DNA of 64,000 nucleotides from Henckelia pumila. Taxonomy: Eukaryota; Streptophyta; Magnoliopsida; Lamiales; Gesneriaceae. Location: positions 3,410,001 to 3,474,000 of the forward strand of contig NC_133121.1 of NCBI RefSeq assembly GCF_033568475.1, in the 5' to 3' direction. The first letter of the stretch is position 1. Each line of letters begins with the position of its first letter. Positions 30,163 through 41,379 of the stretch are shown here, piece by piece. Below the pieces are notes generated by a model. It was not told the origin of the DNA, did no database searches, and worked only from the letters and a program-made list of their open reading frames with translations. The position numbers and the translations under genes were made by a program.

Positions 30163-30703
30163 ATCCCCCACATGAATGAAATTATTGAATGAATGCACAT
30201 GATGTCTAAGAGAGTCTACACGAAAATTCAATGCGTCAGGAGAGGTAGCTTATGACTTTGAACCTTCCGTAGTAGAATACTATCGGATTTACTAGGCCAC
30301 GAAGTGAACATGATGTCTTGAACTTCTTGGCGGTTTATTTAAACCCAGATAATTGTACCTACACAATGAATTTTCTTCATTTCTATTGGTTTTCCGGTTG
30401 TGTCCGTTTTAGCCATGGAACACATCTTGGCTTCATAAATGTTTCATTGAGACGGCCCGTCCTCACACTTACATAGGTGGTCTCCTTTGAAAAGTATCCT
30501 ACAGTACTCCACCTTTTCCAGGTAAGGAACCATTAAAAGTTCAAACTTAACCTCACTACATGCGTAGGCTACAACACTCTTAGTCCTAGGAATGAGTTGG
30601 AAAAAATTCCAGAGTGTTAACTCAAGTTCTCATAATTTAGTTGTCCATTGAACCAAGATTTGGGATCTCCAATCAACAAGGTTGGGTTACCACTATGAGA
30701 GCT
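30163..30703 (-). other. 3' untranslated internal part of copia element 1
   Basis: About 540 bp between the end of the RNase H remnant and the 3' LTR; no coding sequence seen. It ends at the polypurine tract next to the LTR. Confidence 0.6.
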
Positions 30704-33697
30704 TTATTTTGTAGACTTTAAGCCCATTTCTCTTGACAAGTTGTACATTTGATCTCTATTCAATGCTTTTGTAAGCGGATCCGCTAAGTTATCTTTTGAT
30801 TTGACGTAATCAATTGTGATAACTCCATTTGAGATCAATTGTCGTACGATATTGTGTCTTCGACGAATATGTCGAGACTTACCATTATACATAGCATTAT
30901 GTGCCCTTGCAATTGCCGATTGACTGTCACAATATATCATAATTGCAGGCACTGGCTTTGACCAACAAGGAATATCCTCCAAAAAATTTCTAAGTCATTC
31001 TGCTTCTTCTGCGGCTTTATCAAGTGCTATGAATTCAGATTCCATTGTTGATCTAGCGATGCAAGTTTGTTTGGATGACCTCCAAGAGACTGCGCCACCA
31101 CCAATACTAAAAACATAGTCACTTGTGGATTTAGAGTCTTTGGTGTCAGAAATCCAATTTGCATCGCTGTATCTTTCAAGCACCGCATGATATATTGTGT
31201 AATGCAATCCATACTCCAGAGAGTGCCTTAGGTATCTAAGCATCCTTGTCAAAGCTTTCCAATGAACCTCATTTGGATTACTTGTGAATTGACTCAACTT
31301 GTTTACTGCACAAGCAATATCAGATCGAGTACAATTCGTGATATACATGAGGCTTCCAATAATTCTGGAGTATTCCAATTGAGAAATCGGTTCTCCACGA
31401 TTCTTATTCAAGTGGACGCTCATATCAAGAGGCGTTTTTACAGGGAAACAATCATAAGCATTAAATTTTTTCAAGACGGTCTCAACATAATGAGATTGAG
31501 ACAGGACTATCGCCTCAGAAGTCCTAGAGATTTTAATCCCTAGTATTACATTGGCAATGCCCAAATCCTTCATATAAAAATGTTTCGTTAACATTTTCTT
31601 TGTTGCTTTTATCACTTCATGATTACTTTCCATTATAAGCATGTCATCAACATAAAGACATACTATGACATAAGAGTTTCTTGTGCCTTTAATGTAGACA
31701 CACTTGTCACACTCGTTTATTTTAAATCCATTTGATAGCATTGTAGTATCAAATTTTTGATGTCATTATTTAGGCGCTTGCTTCAGCCCATATAAGGACT
31801 TAACGAGTCGACACACCTTCTTTTCTTGACCTCGAACAACAAATCCTTCGGGTTGATCCATATAGATCTCTTCTTCCAACTCACCATTCAAGAATGATGT
31901 CTTGGCATCCATCTGGTGTATCTCAAGGTTATGAAATGACGCGATTGCAATGAGTACCCGAATGGAGGTTATTCTTGAGACTGGTGAATAGGTATCGAAA
32001 AAATCAAGGCCTTGTTTTTGTCTATATCCTTTAGCCACCAATCTAGCCTTGTATTTTTCGAATGTTCCATCGACTTTGTACTTTCTTTTTAGGACCCATT
32101 TGCATCCCAACGTCTTGGTTCCTGGTGGAAGATCCACCAAATCCCAAGTGTGATTATGCAAAATGGACTCCATTTCGGTATTGATGGCTTCTTTCCAATA
32201 TGGAGCCTCAGGGCTAGACAACGCATCTTGTAAAGTCTTTGGTTCATTTTCCAGAATATAAGTAAGAAAATCTGGTCCAAAAGAATTCACGGTTCTAGCT
32301 TTTTTACTCCTTCGAGGTTCATCTTTATGGGCAGAACCTTCATTCACCATTTCTCTAGTTCTTTTATGAAAACTAGGATCATTATTTTCAGAATTGTCTG
32401 TCTGTTGACTAGGCAATTCTTCTTGAATAATGTTTTTACTTTCCAAATCAATTAGACCTCTATTAGTATTCGGTTCATCTCCTTGAGAAGAACCTTCATT
32501 TGGCATTTCTTTTTTTTTATTTGTGTCATATTCTCTCTTTTTGCAGGGAAATATGATTTCAAAAAATACTGCATTTCTGGATTCAATAGTTATCCCATTG
32601 GTCATTCCAGAAATTTCAGATTTGTGCACTATAAATCTATAGGCACTACTATTAAGTGCATATCCAATGAATATGCCGTCGACTGTCTTTGGTCCTATTC
32701 TCACTTGCTTTGCCTTTGGTATTTCAACCTTTGCCAAGCGCCCCCACACTTTGATGTATTTGTAGGAAGGTTTGTGGCCTTTCCACAATTCATATGGTGA
32801 CTTATCATTTTTCTTGTAGGGAATATTGTTCAGTATGTGATTGGCCGACAATATTGCTTCCCCCACAGGTTTTGAGGTAAGCCCGAACTTATCAACATCG
32901 CTTTCATCATTTCTTGTAGAGTTCGATTTTTCCTTTCGGCAATCCCATTAGATTGAGGCGAATATGGAGCTTTAGTTTGATGTATAATACCCAAGGATGA
33001 GCAAAACTCATCAAATGGAGCTCCATATTCTCCTCCTCTATCACTGCGAATACTTTTTATTTGCTTACAAAGTTGATTTTCAACTTCGGTTTTATAAGTT
33101 TTGAACGCATCAAGTGCTTCATCTTTACCTCTCAAAAGATATACATAACAGTACCTTGTGCAATCGTCTATGAATGTTATGTAGTATTTCTTTCCTCCTC
33201 TCTTGTTTGCACAAATTTTAAATCCCCAATGTCGGAATGAATCAATTCAAGAGGAGTTGTACATCTTTGAATAGAATGGAAAGGCGCTTTGGTCATTTTT
33301 GCTTCAACACATATTTCGCATTTATGTGTTGGATCAATTTTGTACTTTGGCAATAATTCCAAATTCATTAAACGTCGCAGAGTATTAAAATTTACGTGTC
33401 CTAAACGAACATGCCATAAATTAAAACATTTAACCAAGTAAATAGAATTATCAACTTTATTGCCATCAATCTTGCGGTGAACCGCGATTACATTTAACTT
33501 GAAGAGGCTCTCATCGAGATACCCCTTTCCAACAAAATGACCATTCTTGGTCATTACAAACTTATTTGATTCAAAAATCAGCCTAAATCCATGTTTCACT
33601 AGTGATGACCCCGACACCAGATTCTTCCTTATTTCAGGAACATGTAGCACTTCAGCAAGGGTCACTTTCATTCCAGACGTCATCTTCAAGACGACTT
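30704..33697 (-). pseudogene. Copia polyprotein remnant: integrase, reverse transcriptase, RNase H
   Basis: Downstream half of the pol gene. Read from 33697: end of protease, GAG-preintegrase ([17 protein letters not shown]), integrase core (IRSDRGGEYG, SNGIAERKNRTLQ), integrase C-terminus, RT ([33 protein letters not shown]) and RNase H ([15 protein letters not shown], then YCDSQSAIA and KDNLADPLTKAL). Lesions: frameshift near 33208, loss of a base in a G run near 32866, two adjacent stops after the APK motif near 31757, and a stop after EEAE near 30993. Several stops look like C-to-T/G-to-A changes (Gln and Trp codons). No active enzyme is possible from this copy. Confidence 0.9.
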
Positions 33698-33703
33698 TTC
33701 CAC

Positions 33704-35268
33704 TACAACAAAAAAGCACGCCGTCAATTCTGTTATTTACGGCGTGCGCATTTACGTGCGCCGTTAATATTAGTAAAATTATTAATGCAACAGCATGCAC
33801 AAAAAGTATGATGTAGATATGTATTTCAACGGTGCACTTTGTGTGAGCTGTTAAAAATAAATATTTACGGCTAACTTTGTACGCTATTAATAAACTCATT
33901 AAAAATTTGATTTGATTTGATTTTTTTTTTCGCAGCACAGCTTACAAGCAAGTTGCCAATTCTCCAAACCTCCTTCAATTCTACGTAGCTCCAAATCGCA
34001 CAACTCAAAGCAAAACACATTTTCTAAAAAGAATAAAGCCAACCCAAATCCCAAACCCCATCGGTATCTCCACAAATCGCTGAATACTTTTTCCTCTTCG
34101 TTTTACGCCGCCGCTCATCCACCGAAAATTAGTCAGCAGCCACCGTGAGTTGTAGCTCTTGTCGTGTACCTTTGATTTGTTAAGGCGCGCTGGTTTTGCT
34201 CACGATTTCATTCCATTTCAAGCTAGCCCGGCCATTTTCCCCAATTTCTAGCCGAGAACAAAGCCCTATTCGAGTGACACTCTTGCCAATTATTGTTCAT
34301 TGCGATTCCATGATTTCTTGATATGGGCCTCTAAATCCGTGATTGTATTTCGAGATGATGTTTACCAAAGGTCATTTGTTTAGGAATACATCGAGTTTTT
34401 TTTGGAGAAGTTCGTGATGCTGTACTATCAAGAAACAATATCATCGTCGATTTATCGGGTATGTCTTGCCTTGTCTAGGAATGCATTGAGTAATTTTTGC
34501 TTATCTGTGCCTTGTTATCTGATGCAATTTGAACTTATTTTTAACTTGACATAGATTTTTCCAGATGGAAGGGATGGAAAGATATGTTATATTCTTGGAG
34601 CAAGGTGTTATTTGAATTGCGTGGGGCGATGACACGATTTACTGGAAATGGAGAGCTCATCTAGATTCAAGGTCCATCGTCATTTTCATGATTTTTCCTG
34701 ATTTCTACCACTTTTAGTGATGATGGCCAACTAAGTTCGTTTGATTCCAAGGGTAAATATTTGACCTTGGATGTGTGACTTTTTTTTGTTTTTTGTTTTA
34801 ATTTTAAATATATATATATATAAACTCATTTGAGTGTTGAAACTAAATATAAATGTAGGGTGTCTTTAGGGGGTAGTTGGCTCCCACTCTTCAGGTACAT
34901 CTGTGTGTTGATTTATGAAGGAACAATGCAAGGTTTTCTAGCAGGTGTTGGAAGAAGAAATTATCGTAATAACCTAGTGGACTCTATGTACTAAGAGAAT
35001 ATAATTCATTTGTCAATTCAGGTTGCATGTGTACTGTAAATGTACAATTAAACCATTATAAACGTAATAAGGCAATTTCTTATTGCAATTAAAAGTAAGA
35101 ATTAGATTCCATTAACATATAAATTATTGATGATGATTATATTATTCTTCAAATATTAATTGGTAATATGATGAAACACATAGAAGCCTATATATACTTA
35201 TATATAAATTAATTATGCTTTTATGATACAACATATTCTCAAAATTTACACATTATCAGAAGTTAACA
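33704..35268. other. Left interior of the nested CACTA element
   Basis: After the sub-terminal repeats (to about 33900), this is unrecognised DNA. The stretch 33960-34150 is C-rich with short open frames and looks like a plant 5' leader followed by a GTGAGTTG donor, perhaps another captured gene piece. No protein family recognised. Confidence 0.4.
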
Positions 35269-35273
35269 CATTA

Positions 35274-37284
35274 TGTAACTCCCCAAATTATCTTAATTGA
35301 CTTTATTTGAGATAATCGGAGATTACAGAGTTCAAGAGCCGACATGATTTTGATCAGAGTCTATTTTGCAAATTTTGGAATTTTCAGGAACTAAAATGCA
35401 AATATAGGTTTTGTTAGATATTTCAGAGGGATTTGACTCATTCTTTCATCCCATCTCCTTACTCCAAACCGCCTCCTCCATTGAAGAACTCCAAGCGTGA
35501 GTTTCAAGTTTTGAAATTCCCCGGTTTTGTCGATCTGTCTGTTAGAATTTATTTTTGAAGGCAGATTAGCGATCACGGCTGCGAGAGCTTCGTTCTATTG
35601 TAAGTTTTTCTTCGATCAGCTAGACTTCTATTTTCGGATGTCGTTAGAATCGATTGAGTTTTGAGTATGTTGTTATTGGCAAAGTTCTGATCGTTTATTC
35701 TCTGTCGGTTTTGAAATAGAGCGTCGTCCGGATTTGTTATGATTTTTGGAAGATTGTTCGAAAGTTGAGTTTTTGTGATTTGTTGGAATCGGATTGTTAT
35801 GGTTGAATGTTGGTTGTTTTGAGTTTATTGGATTGATATTATGCTGTCTGCGTTTTCGGTTTGATTAGAATATAGTCGTTATGCCGCCGGTTTGTAATTG
35901 GGATTTTGAACCGTTTTGAGTTGATGATATTTGGCTATTGAGTTTGATCGTCATTGTTGATCTTCTCTTACCTCCGTACAAATTCGTTCGAAGGCCGTTG
36001 AGTTGTGAGATTTCAGGAGTTGAATCACTTCGAAGATTGTAGCCGGTATGGTATCGACTTTCTTATTTTTGACTAGGAAGTTTGATTGAATCTTGAATGA
36101 GTATTGTTGTTGTTTCCAGGTTGGAGCATCGACATTTGAAAGAGGTATAAGACGACTTAGACTGGAATGGAACAAGTGACTCGAATCCGACTTGATTCGA
36201 GTGTTCCGGAAAAATCACATACTTGCATGTTATTTGATTTACTTGAATGAGTTATGATTTGCATTGCATTCATATTGAGCCAATGGATTTATTTCATTTT
36301 GAGTTAGACGTTCTGAGAACTATAGTAGGGGGCATTGGCAGGCGATTTACTGCAATGACCGACTTAACTCTATATAGTTGCTTCAGAGTCTAGAGGATTG
36401 AATTATACACTATCCACCCCGAGTGGAGGGTCGGTGCGATTTTGTGTGATAGTTCATCCTCGGGATCCCAATAGAGGAAGAGAAGAGCTGATTACCTTGA
36501 TTATCCGGACTTGATAATCCCAGAGTTTTAAAGACATGCATTTTATTTTGATTGTCTTGAAGTTGCATGGTTGATATTTGATATTTGGAAGTTGATGTAT
36601 TTCATTTTGAAATGCTTATTTGATATGCATGTTTGTCTCTTTTACTGGGAATTGTATTCCCACTGGATTATCCGGCTGTTGTCTTTGTTTGTATATGTAC
36701 TTGGCAACAGGTGGGGCAGGACCGAGTCAAAGATCGCATGTCTAGGTGGTCGAGTTGATAGAGTGAGGCCTTGTTGTTGTAGAAGTCGAATATGTAATCG
36801 AACTTAGATTGTATTCGAACTCGTACTGTATTGTATTGCATTGAATAAGCTAGACTGAAGCATGCTCTAATAGTTTGAGATTGTATGACTCTAGAACTAC
36901 CTTGTATTGAATGATTTATGCATGTTGAAAGGAGTTAGTTTTGAAGACTTGGAATTGAATGGAGTCAAGCAATATGTTTTCTTTTCTTCAGATTTGTGCC
37001 CGCTCGATCGGTTGAATCTTACCGATCGAGCGAGCACCCCTGAGCTGAGGCAGAGTGTTGGACTTTTGTATCCGCTCGATCGCTAAGATTTTACAGATCG
37101 AGCGGAGGGCTTTTGTTAAGCCTCGGCAGAGACTTGGAATTTCTGGCCCGCTCGATCGGTAATGTTTTACCGATCAAGCGAGCACTATTTTTTTTAAAAA
37201 AAAATCCTTTGCTTTTAATCTTGGATCTTGTATGCTTAATTATCGTTTATCTCGAGATTAGATGTTTAGAACCGAGGTCTCACA
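35274..37284. mobile_element. Solo LTR (2.0 kb) nested in the CACTA element
   Basis: Starts TGTAACTCCCCAAA and ends GAGGTCTCACA (TG...CA), with a perfect 5-bp duplication CATTA on both sides (35269-35273 and 37285-37289). It has no coding sequence, so a solo LTR left by recombination is the simplest reading. The length and terminal sequence recall Ty3/gypsy chromovirus LTRs, but the family is not proven. It contains three hairpin repeats near its right end. Confidence 0.85.
37000..37179. repeat. Three hairpin repeats built on GCTCGATCGGT
   Basis: Imperfect palindromes at 37000-37032, 37073-37104 and 37148-37179. Each is CGCTCGATCGGT (or close), an 8-base A/T-rich loop, then ACCGATCGAGCG. Spacers of about 40 bp contain GAGGCAGAG-type sequence, so the whole about 73-bp unit is a tandem repeat. 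Confidence 0.85.
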
Positions 37285-37876
37285 CATTAGGTGGTTAGTT
37301 TCAGTATGGATAAGTTTCTTTAGTTTTCTGGATATAAGGGGCTTAGGAGCTTGATAAATATGGTTCCTTGACTTAGCCGACCAAATAAATTGTTAGTGAT
37401 GGTTTTAGTTTAAATTAATTTCGTAGTGGAAAGATTGAAAAGAAATACTTCAAATGAAAGTTATTTTTCATTGTTTGCAAGTCTCCTGAATCCTTCCCTT
37501 AGGTATTATGATTATTCATAAATTGCAGCCTTAGTAAGTTAGCATCTTAACTACAAAGAATTATATAATTTCATTATCGTTTTTTTGAGGCAAGTTTGCA
37601 CTGTCACTATTTCGTTGGGTTTGCTTTGTGTTGTTTATAGCATCATCAGCACAAGATATTTTAGTATCGGCAAATGGTTCAGCTACTATATTGCCAATGT
37701 TATATCAGATAATCAGACTATGAATTATATAAATGTTTAGACAATGTATAGATGGATTCACTTCATTTTCATCTCTGTGCTTTCTTCAAGAATCCGATTA
37801 TTGTGTGATTGCTGATCATGAACGAGAATTTTCACAGATTAAGAAAAAGAATAGAAGAACTGTGAGCTCTCGGCCA

Positions 37877-38346
37877 TGATAGAACCTCTCTTGAAGATGA
37901 GTCTTTCAATCTGGAAACTTCCTTAGATACATGCATCTTGAGTCTCATCGCGTCCTGTTGCAACAGTGAGTTTTTCACAAGTGCACACTGATTATCATTT
38001 CTGTTTTCCATTGTGTTTATTATGTTTTGTACTTTTTTCAGGCAACAAACTTGTAAGAGCAAATGAATTTGTGAAACTTTTTTATCTAGAAAAATCAGCA
38101 ACAAATGCCATAAAGCTTGTGAACACATTAAAACTTCCAAATATGGCCGAACGATTCGGCAACATACTTAAGGTGAGACCCCAATCGAGTCATTGTAGGT
38201 GGATATATCATACGTCTCTTGCTTACTTTGAATATTCTCAAATTTTACTATTGTAGGAACAATTGCTTAATGAAGCCATCGGAAACATGGTCCTCCCTGA
38301 CATCAAATCAAGTATCCAACTGCCAAGGTTCTATCAGAACTACTAA
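37877..38346 (+). pseudogene. Captured CTF4/WDHD1-like (EOL1) gene fragment
   Basis: Three exon-like pieces with intact splice borders: about 37877-37965, 38042-38172 and 38257-38346. They read in phase: SLDTCILSLIASCCNS, then NKLVRANEFVKLFYLEKS and AIKLVNTLKLPNMAERFG, then EQLLNEAIGN, before a stop at 38344. I recognise this as the C-terminal alpha-helical region of the plant Ctf4/WDHD1/And-1 homologue (Arabidopsis ENHANCER OF LHP1), a replisome adaptor linking helicase and polymerase alpha. It is a fragment only, inside a CACTA transposon and on its plus strand, so almost certainly transduplicated. The similarity is from memory and needs a protein search. Confidence 0.7.
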
Positions 38347-38574
38347 TGCCACATCTTCTAAGTTCTTTACTGCACCATCTTCCACCTTCTTGACGAGGAT
38401 AATGTGTATATCTTATTTGGATAATGAGGAATTAATTAGTTTGTATGATATATCTTTTTTTTTAAATGTGTTGATGATGATTGATTATGAATTGATCATT
38501 GATTGAGTTTCAATTTATTTCAATTTGTACATGTATACTATAATAATGCAATAATAAATTAAATATAAAAAATA

Positions 38575-38873
38575 CAATTCAACGACGTGCACATGCTGGC
38601 TGCAAAAATGCTTCCACACCGTGCAAATGTGCGCTGCTAATAATGTTTTCGCGGCGTGTATTGCACGCTGCCAATAACTCTTTCGCAGCGTGCATTGAGC
38701 GCTGCCAATAATGTTTTCGCGGCGTGTATTGCGTGCTGCCAATAATTTTTTTGCGGCATGCATAGCGCGCTGTCGATGACCCATGACTTTTAACAGCTTG
38801 TATTTGTGCAACTAGCGATGCGCGCTGCGAAAAGGCGATTTGCACGCTGCGAAAAAGCATTTTTGTTGTAGTG
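38575..38873. repeat. Right sub-terminal repeat array of the nested CACTA element
   Basis: About four imperfect 32-bp units of the type TTTTCGCGGCGTGTATTG plus GCGCTGCCAATAA, then scattered GCGCTGCGAAAA motifs up to the terminus. Such arrays are the usual binding sites for the element-encoded TNPA-type protein. Confidence 0.75.
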
Positions 38874-38876
38874 TTC

Positions 38877-39894
38877 CAACCCCCACAATGTCCGATGTGG
38901 CAGAATTTCCCATAAACAACTTTCTCCCAGAACTTGGAGTGTATGTGGAAAACATCTCCTTATCGGAGCATATGTGACGGGTAGCGCCCGTATCAACCCA
39001 CCAATCGTTTGGGTTCTCCACCATATTCGTCTCAAATACAACTGTAGTTAACTCAAGTTCAGAAAAATTAAAAGGTACTGACCTTTCTTGAACCATGTTT
39101 GCTTGTTTCTTCCTTTTCTTTGGGCGTCTACAATCCTTTGCCATATGGTTTGGTTTTTCGTAGTTGTAACAATTTCCTTTAAACTTCTTTTGATACTTCG
39201 ATGGTTGTTGTTCATTCACAAATTTCCTCTTCTTCACTTTGTTGCTCGATTCCACAATATTAACTTTAGCAGCCATCTTACTTGTCTTGTTCTTAGTAGC
39301 ACGATTATCTTCCTCAATCCTCAGTCTTGTGATCAGATCTTCGAGTTTCATTTCCTTCCTCTTGTGCTTCAAGTAATTTTTGAAGTCCTTCCACAAAGGA
39401 GGGAGTTTCTCGATCAATGCAGCAACTTGAAATTACTCGCTTAGACTCATCCCCTCCGCATGAATCTCGTGCAGTAATACTTGTAGTTCCTGCACTTGAC
39501 TCACTACAGATTTGGAGTCTACCATCTGTCCTACAATGAATTTTTTAAGGCCAACATCCTCTGCTTTGTACTTCTTTTCAAGCATCTCCCACAATTCCTT
39601 CGCAGTTTTGACTTGACAATACACATTGTATAATGCATTGTCTAGTCCATTCAGAATGTAGTTCTTGCAAAGGAAGTCGCTTTGGTTCCATGCGTTTGCT
39701 GCGGCCCTTCTTCGAGGATCGACTTCATCTTCAGGAATGGAAGAAGGATCTTCTTTCAGAAATCTGGCCAGACTCAAAGTTGTGAGATAGAATAAAATTT
39801 TCTGTTGCCATCTTTTAAAGTCTGCACCATTAAATTTTTCAGGTTTTTCTCCATGTGTCGCAGGAGTGTTCGTCGTTGTTGATGATGATGCCAT
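38877..39894 (-). pseudogene. Copia gag and protease remnant (element 1)
   Basis: Start ATG at 39894 (MASSSTTTNTPATHGEKPE). Gag core (UBN2 type: FNGADFKRWQQKILFYL, ALYNVYCQ, KELWEMLEKKYK) is followed by an in-frame stop after GMSLSE near 39432, then EKLPPLWKDFKNYL. The zinc knuckle CYNYEKPNHMAKDC has lost its second cysteine (Tyr). The protease motif WWVDTGATRHICS is present. The frame stops at the CACTA insertion (FMGNSATSDIVGVG) and continues at 33697. The leader between ATG and LTR is only about 33 bp. Confidence 0.9.
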
Positions 39895-39927
39895 CTTCAA
39901 ATTTGTTCAGAAAAATCTTCTTAAGCT

Positions 39928-40661
39928 TGTTGGTATATTTGTTGGAAAAACTTGAATATGGCTGAAGAAAACATGAAAAAAATTCAACAGTTGAGGCTCG
40001 TGTTGAACACGATTTCCTTAAGAAGATTTTGCCCCGCTCCTGATGCTTACGGTGTTTGGCAATCTTCTCCCAAGATACAACAACTTGTACTTGTGAATAT
40101 AGCACTATATATCATAAGTTCTTACAACCAGAAATGATATGAACTCTCTTTTGTAAAAAGAAGAAGAAACAAAATATGTGAAGAATGTATTTGAAAATCT
40201 GAGAATCTGATTATCTATATCAAAAATAATGTTTGATTCTCATATTTATATTGTTTATATGAAAAGACAAAACTTTTCACTCATGAGGTATGTCTTTTGG
40301 TAAAAATAACTGACTAAAGTCACCAAAAAAAAGTCAAAAATTCGAAAAAAAGATGTAACTTTTCGTGTGGCCAAAAGCACCGGTACAGGGGCACAACATA
40401 TTGCGCCCTTGCACCACTCTAGGTGCCTTGGAAAATTCCAAGTCAGAAGCACTAGTGCAGGGGCGCAATATATTGCGCCTCTGCGCCACCCCTGCTTGCC
40501 TGGGCACACACCCAGGCAGCATGACTAGAGCAGGGGCGCAATTTTCAGCGCCCCTGCACTTCAATAAATTTTTTTTTTTCGATTTTCTCAATCTTTTTTT
40601 CTTTTTCGAACTTTGCATTGCTTAATTTCAATTCATTAAGCACAATCAAAATTTTCCAACA
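39928..40661 (-). repeat. 5' LTR of the first copia element
   Basis: 734 bp, TGTTGG...CAACA on the plus strand, and adjacent to target copy CATAA at 40662-40666. The sequence after it (minus strand AGCTTAAGAAG...) does not match the usual initiator-Met primer site. Confidence 0.95.
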
Positions 40662-41325
40662 CATAATCGTTATCACATATCGAAAAAATTACTTTTTTTG
40701 TCATGTATGTTTGTTACTTTGCAATTTCGATACTTTATATTTTCACATTTAAATTTTAGCTCGCTATCTTTGTTTTTATGGAAATTTTAGTCTTTTTTTC
40801 TATGTGGTGCTGATTTGCCATCAATGTTTTGTTGATGTGGAGCTGACATGTATAGTGCGACGTAGGAATTTTCGAATAAAAATGAATAAAATTAATTGCC
40901 AAAAATAGGAATGCATGACTAAAATTAAAATCTGAAAATATAGAGAAACGAAGTTGTAAAGTGACAAATATATATGACCAAAATTGTAATTCTTCATATA
41001 TATATATATATGACAAAGTAAACATACGAAGTAGTTTTTATAGCATGCTCACGATCCAATGAGATATTAGGATTAAAGGAGAATGACGAAGTTGGTCCTT
41101 TAAATTGGCCCTAGCTAGTTTTGATCAGTTTGGTCATTTGGTTAGTCGCGTTTCAATTAATCTTCACGTAACATGATCTGCTTATTTTGTAATATTAGCT
41201 AGCCCTACGTAGATACTTAAGACATAAAAAGGATCAAAATTGTTCATACTATAAGTCTACAAGTCAAAAGTACTGACAGGGTCAATCGATTTTGTAATTT
41301 TCCCCTCCGATTAATATATATGTAA

Positions 41326-41330
<5 letters not shown>

Positions 41331-41376
<46 letters not shown>
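41331..41376. repeat. (TA)n microsatellite
   Basis: About 23 TA units in a row. Confidence 0.95.

Positions 41377-41379
<3 letters not shown>

Larger units (their letters stand above)
33701..38873. mobile_element. CACTA transposon nested in copia element 1
   Basis: Begins CACTACAACAAAAAAGC and ends TTTTTGTTGTAGTG, the inverted termini that name the superfamily. It is flanked by the 3-bp duplication TTC (33698-33700, 38874-38876), and the copia protease frame resumes on either side. Sub-terminal repeats are GCG-rich: GGCGTGCGC-type on the left, and on the right an array of GCGGCGTGTATT / GCGCTGCCAATAA units. No transposase remnant is visible, so it is non-autonomous. The interior holds CTF4-like exons at 37877-38346 and a solo LTR at 35274-37284. 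Confidence 0.93.
29420..40661 (-). mobile_element. Ty1/copia LTR retrotransposon (nested, inactive)
   Basis: Two near-identical LTRs (29420-30162 and 39928-40661), each starting TGTTGG and ending CAACA/TAACA, are flanked by the perfect 5-bp target duplication CATAA (29415-29419 and 40662-40666). Coding order on the minus strand is gag, protease, integrase, RT, RNase H, i.e. copia order. A polypurine stretch (TGGGGGAT on the minus strand) abuts the 3' LTR at 30163. Coding parts hold several stops and frameshifts, so it is not autonomous. A CACTA transposon (33701-38873) splits it in the protease region. By hand alignment the LTRs differ at very roughly 25-30 positions plus a few indels, so the insertion is not recent. 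Confidence 0.95.

Noticed and set aside
30163-30700. tRNA or small RNA gene near the copia 3' end
   Set aside because: No cloverleaf or conserved A/B boxes could be found; nothing supports it beyond the absence of coding sequence.
35274-37284. Complete small retrotransposon (TRIM) instead of a solo LTR
   Set aside because: No second copy of terminal sequence, primer site or polypurine tract inside; a single TG...CA unit with 5-bp duplication fits a solo LTR.
38515-39041. Open frames with repeated HAAKxLLAA words
   Set aside because: They read through the CACTA sub-terminal tandem array and the junction into copia gag, so they are artefacts of repeats.
29420-40661. Endogenous pararetrovirus
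   Set aside because: Order gag-protease-integrase-RT-RNase H, LTRs and a 5-bp target duplication are those of Ty1/copia; no movement or coat protein features seen.
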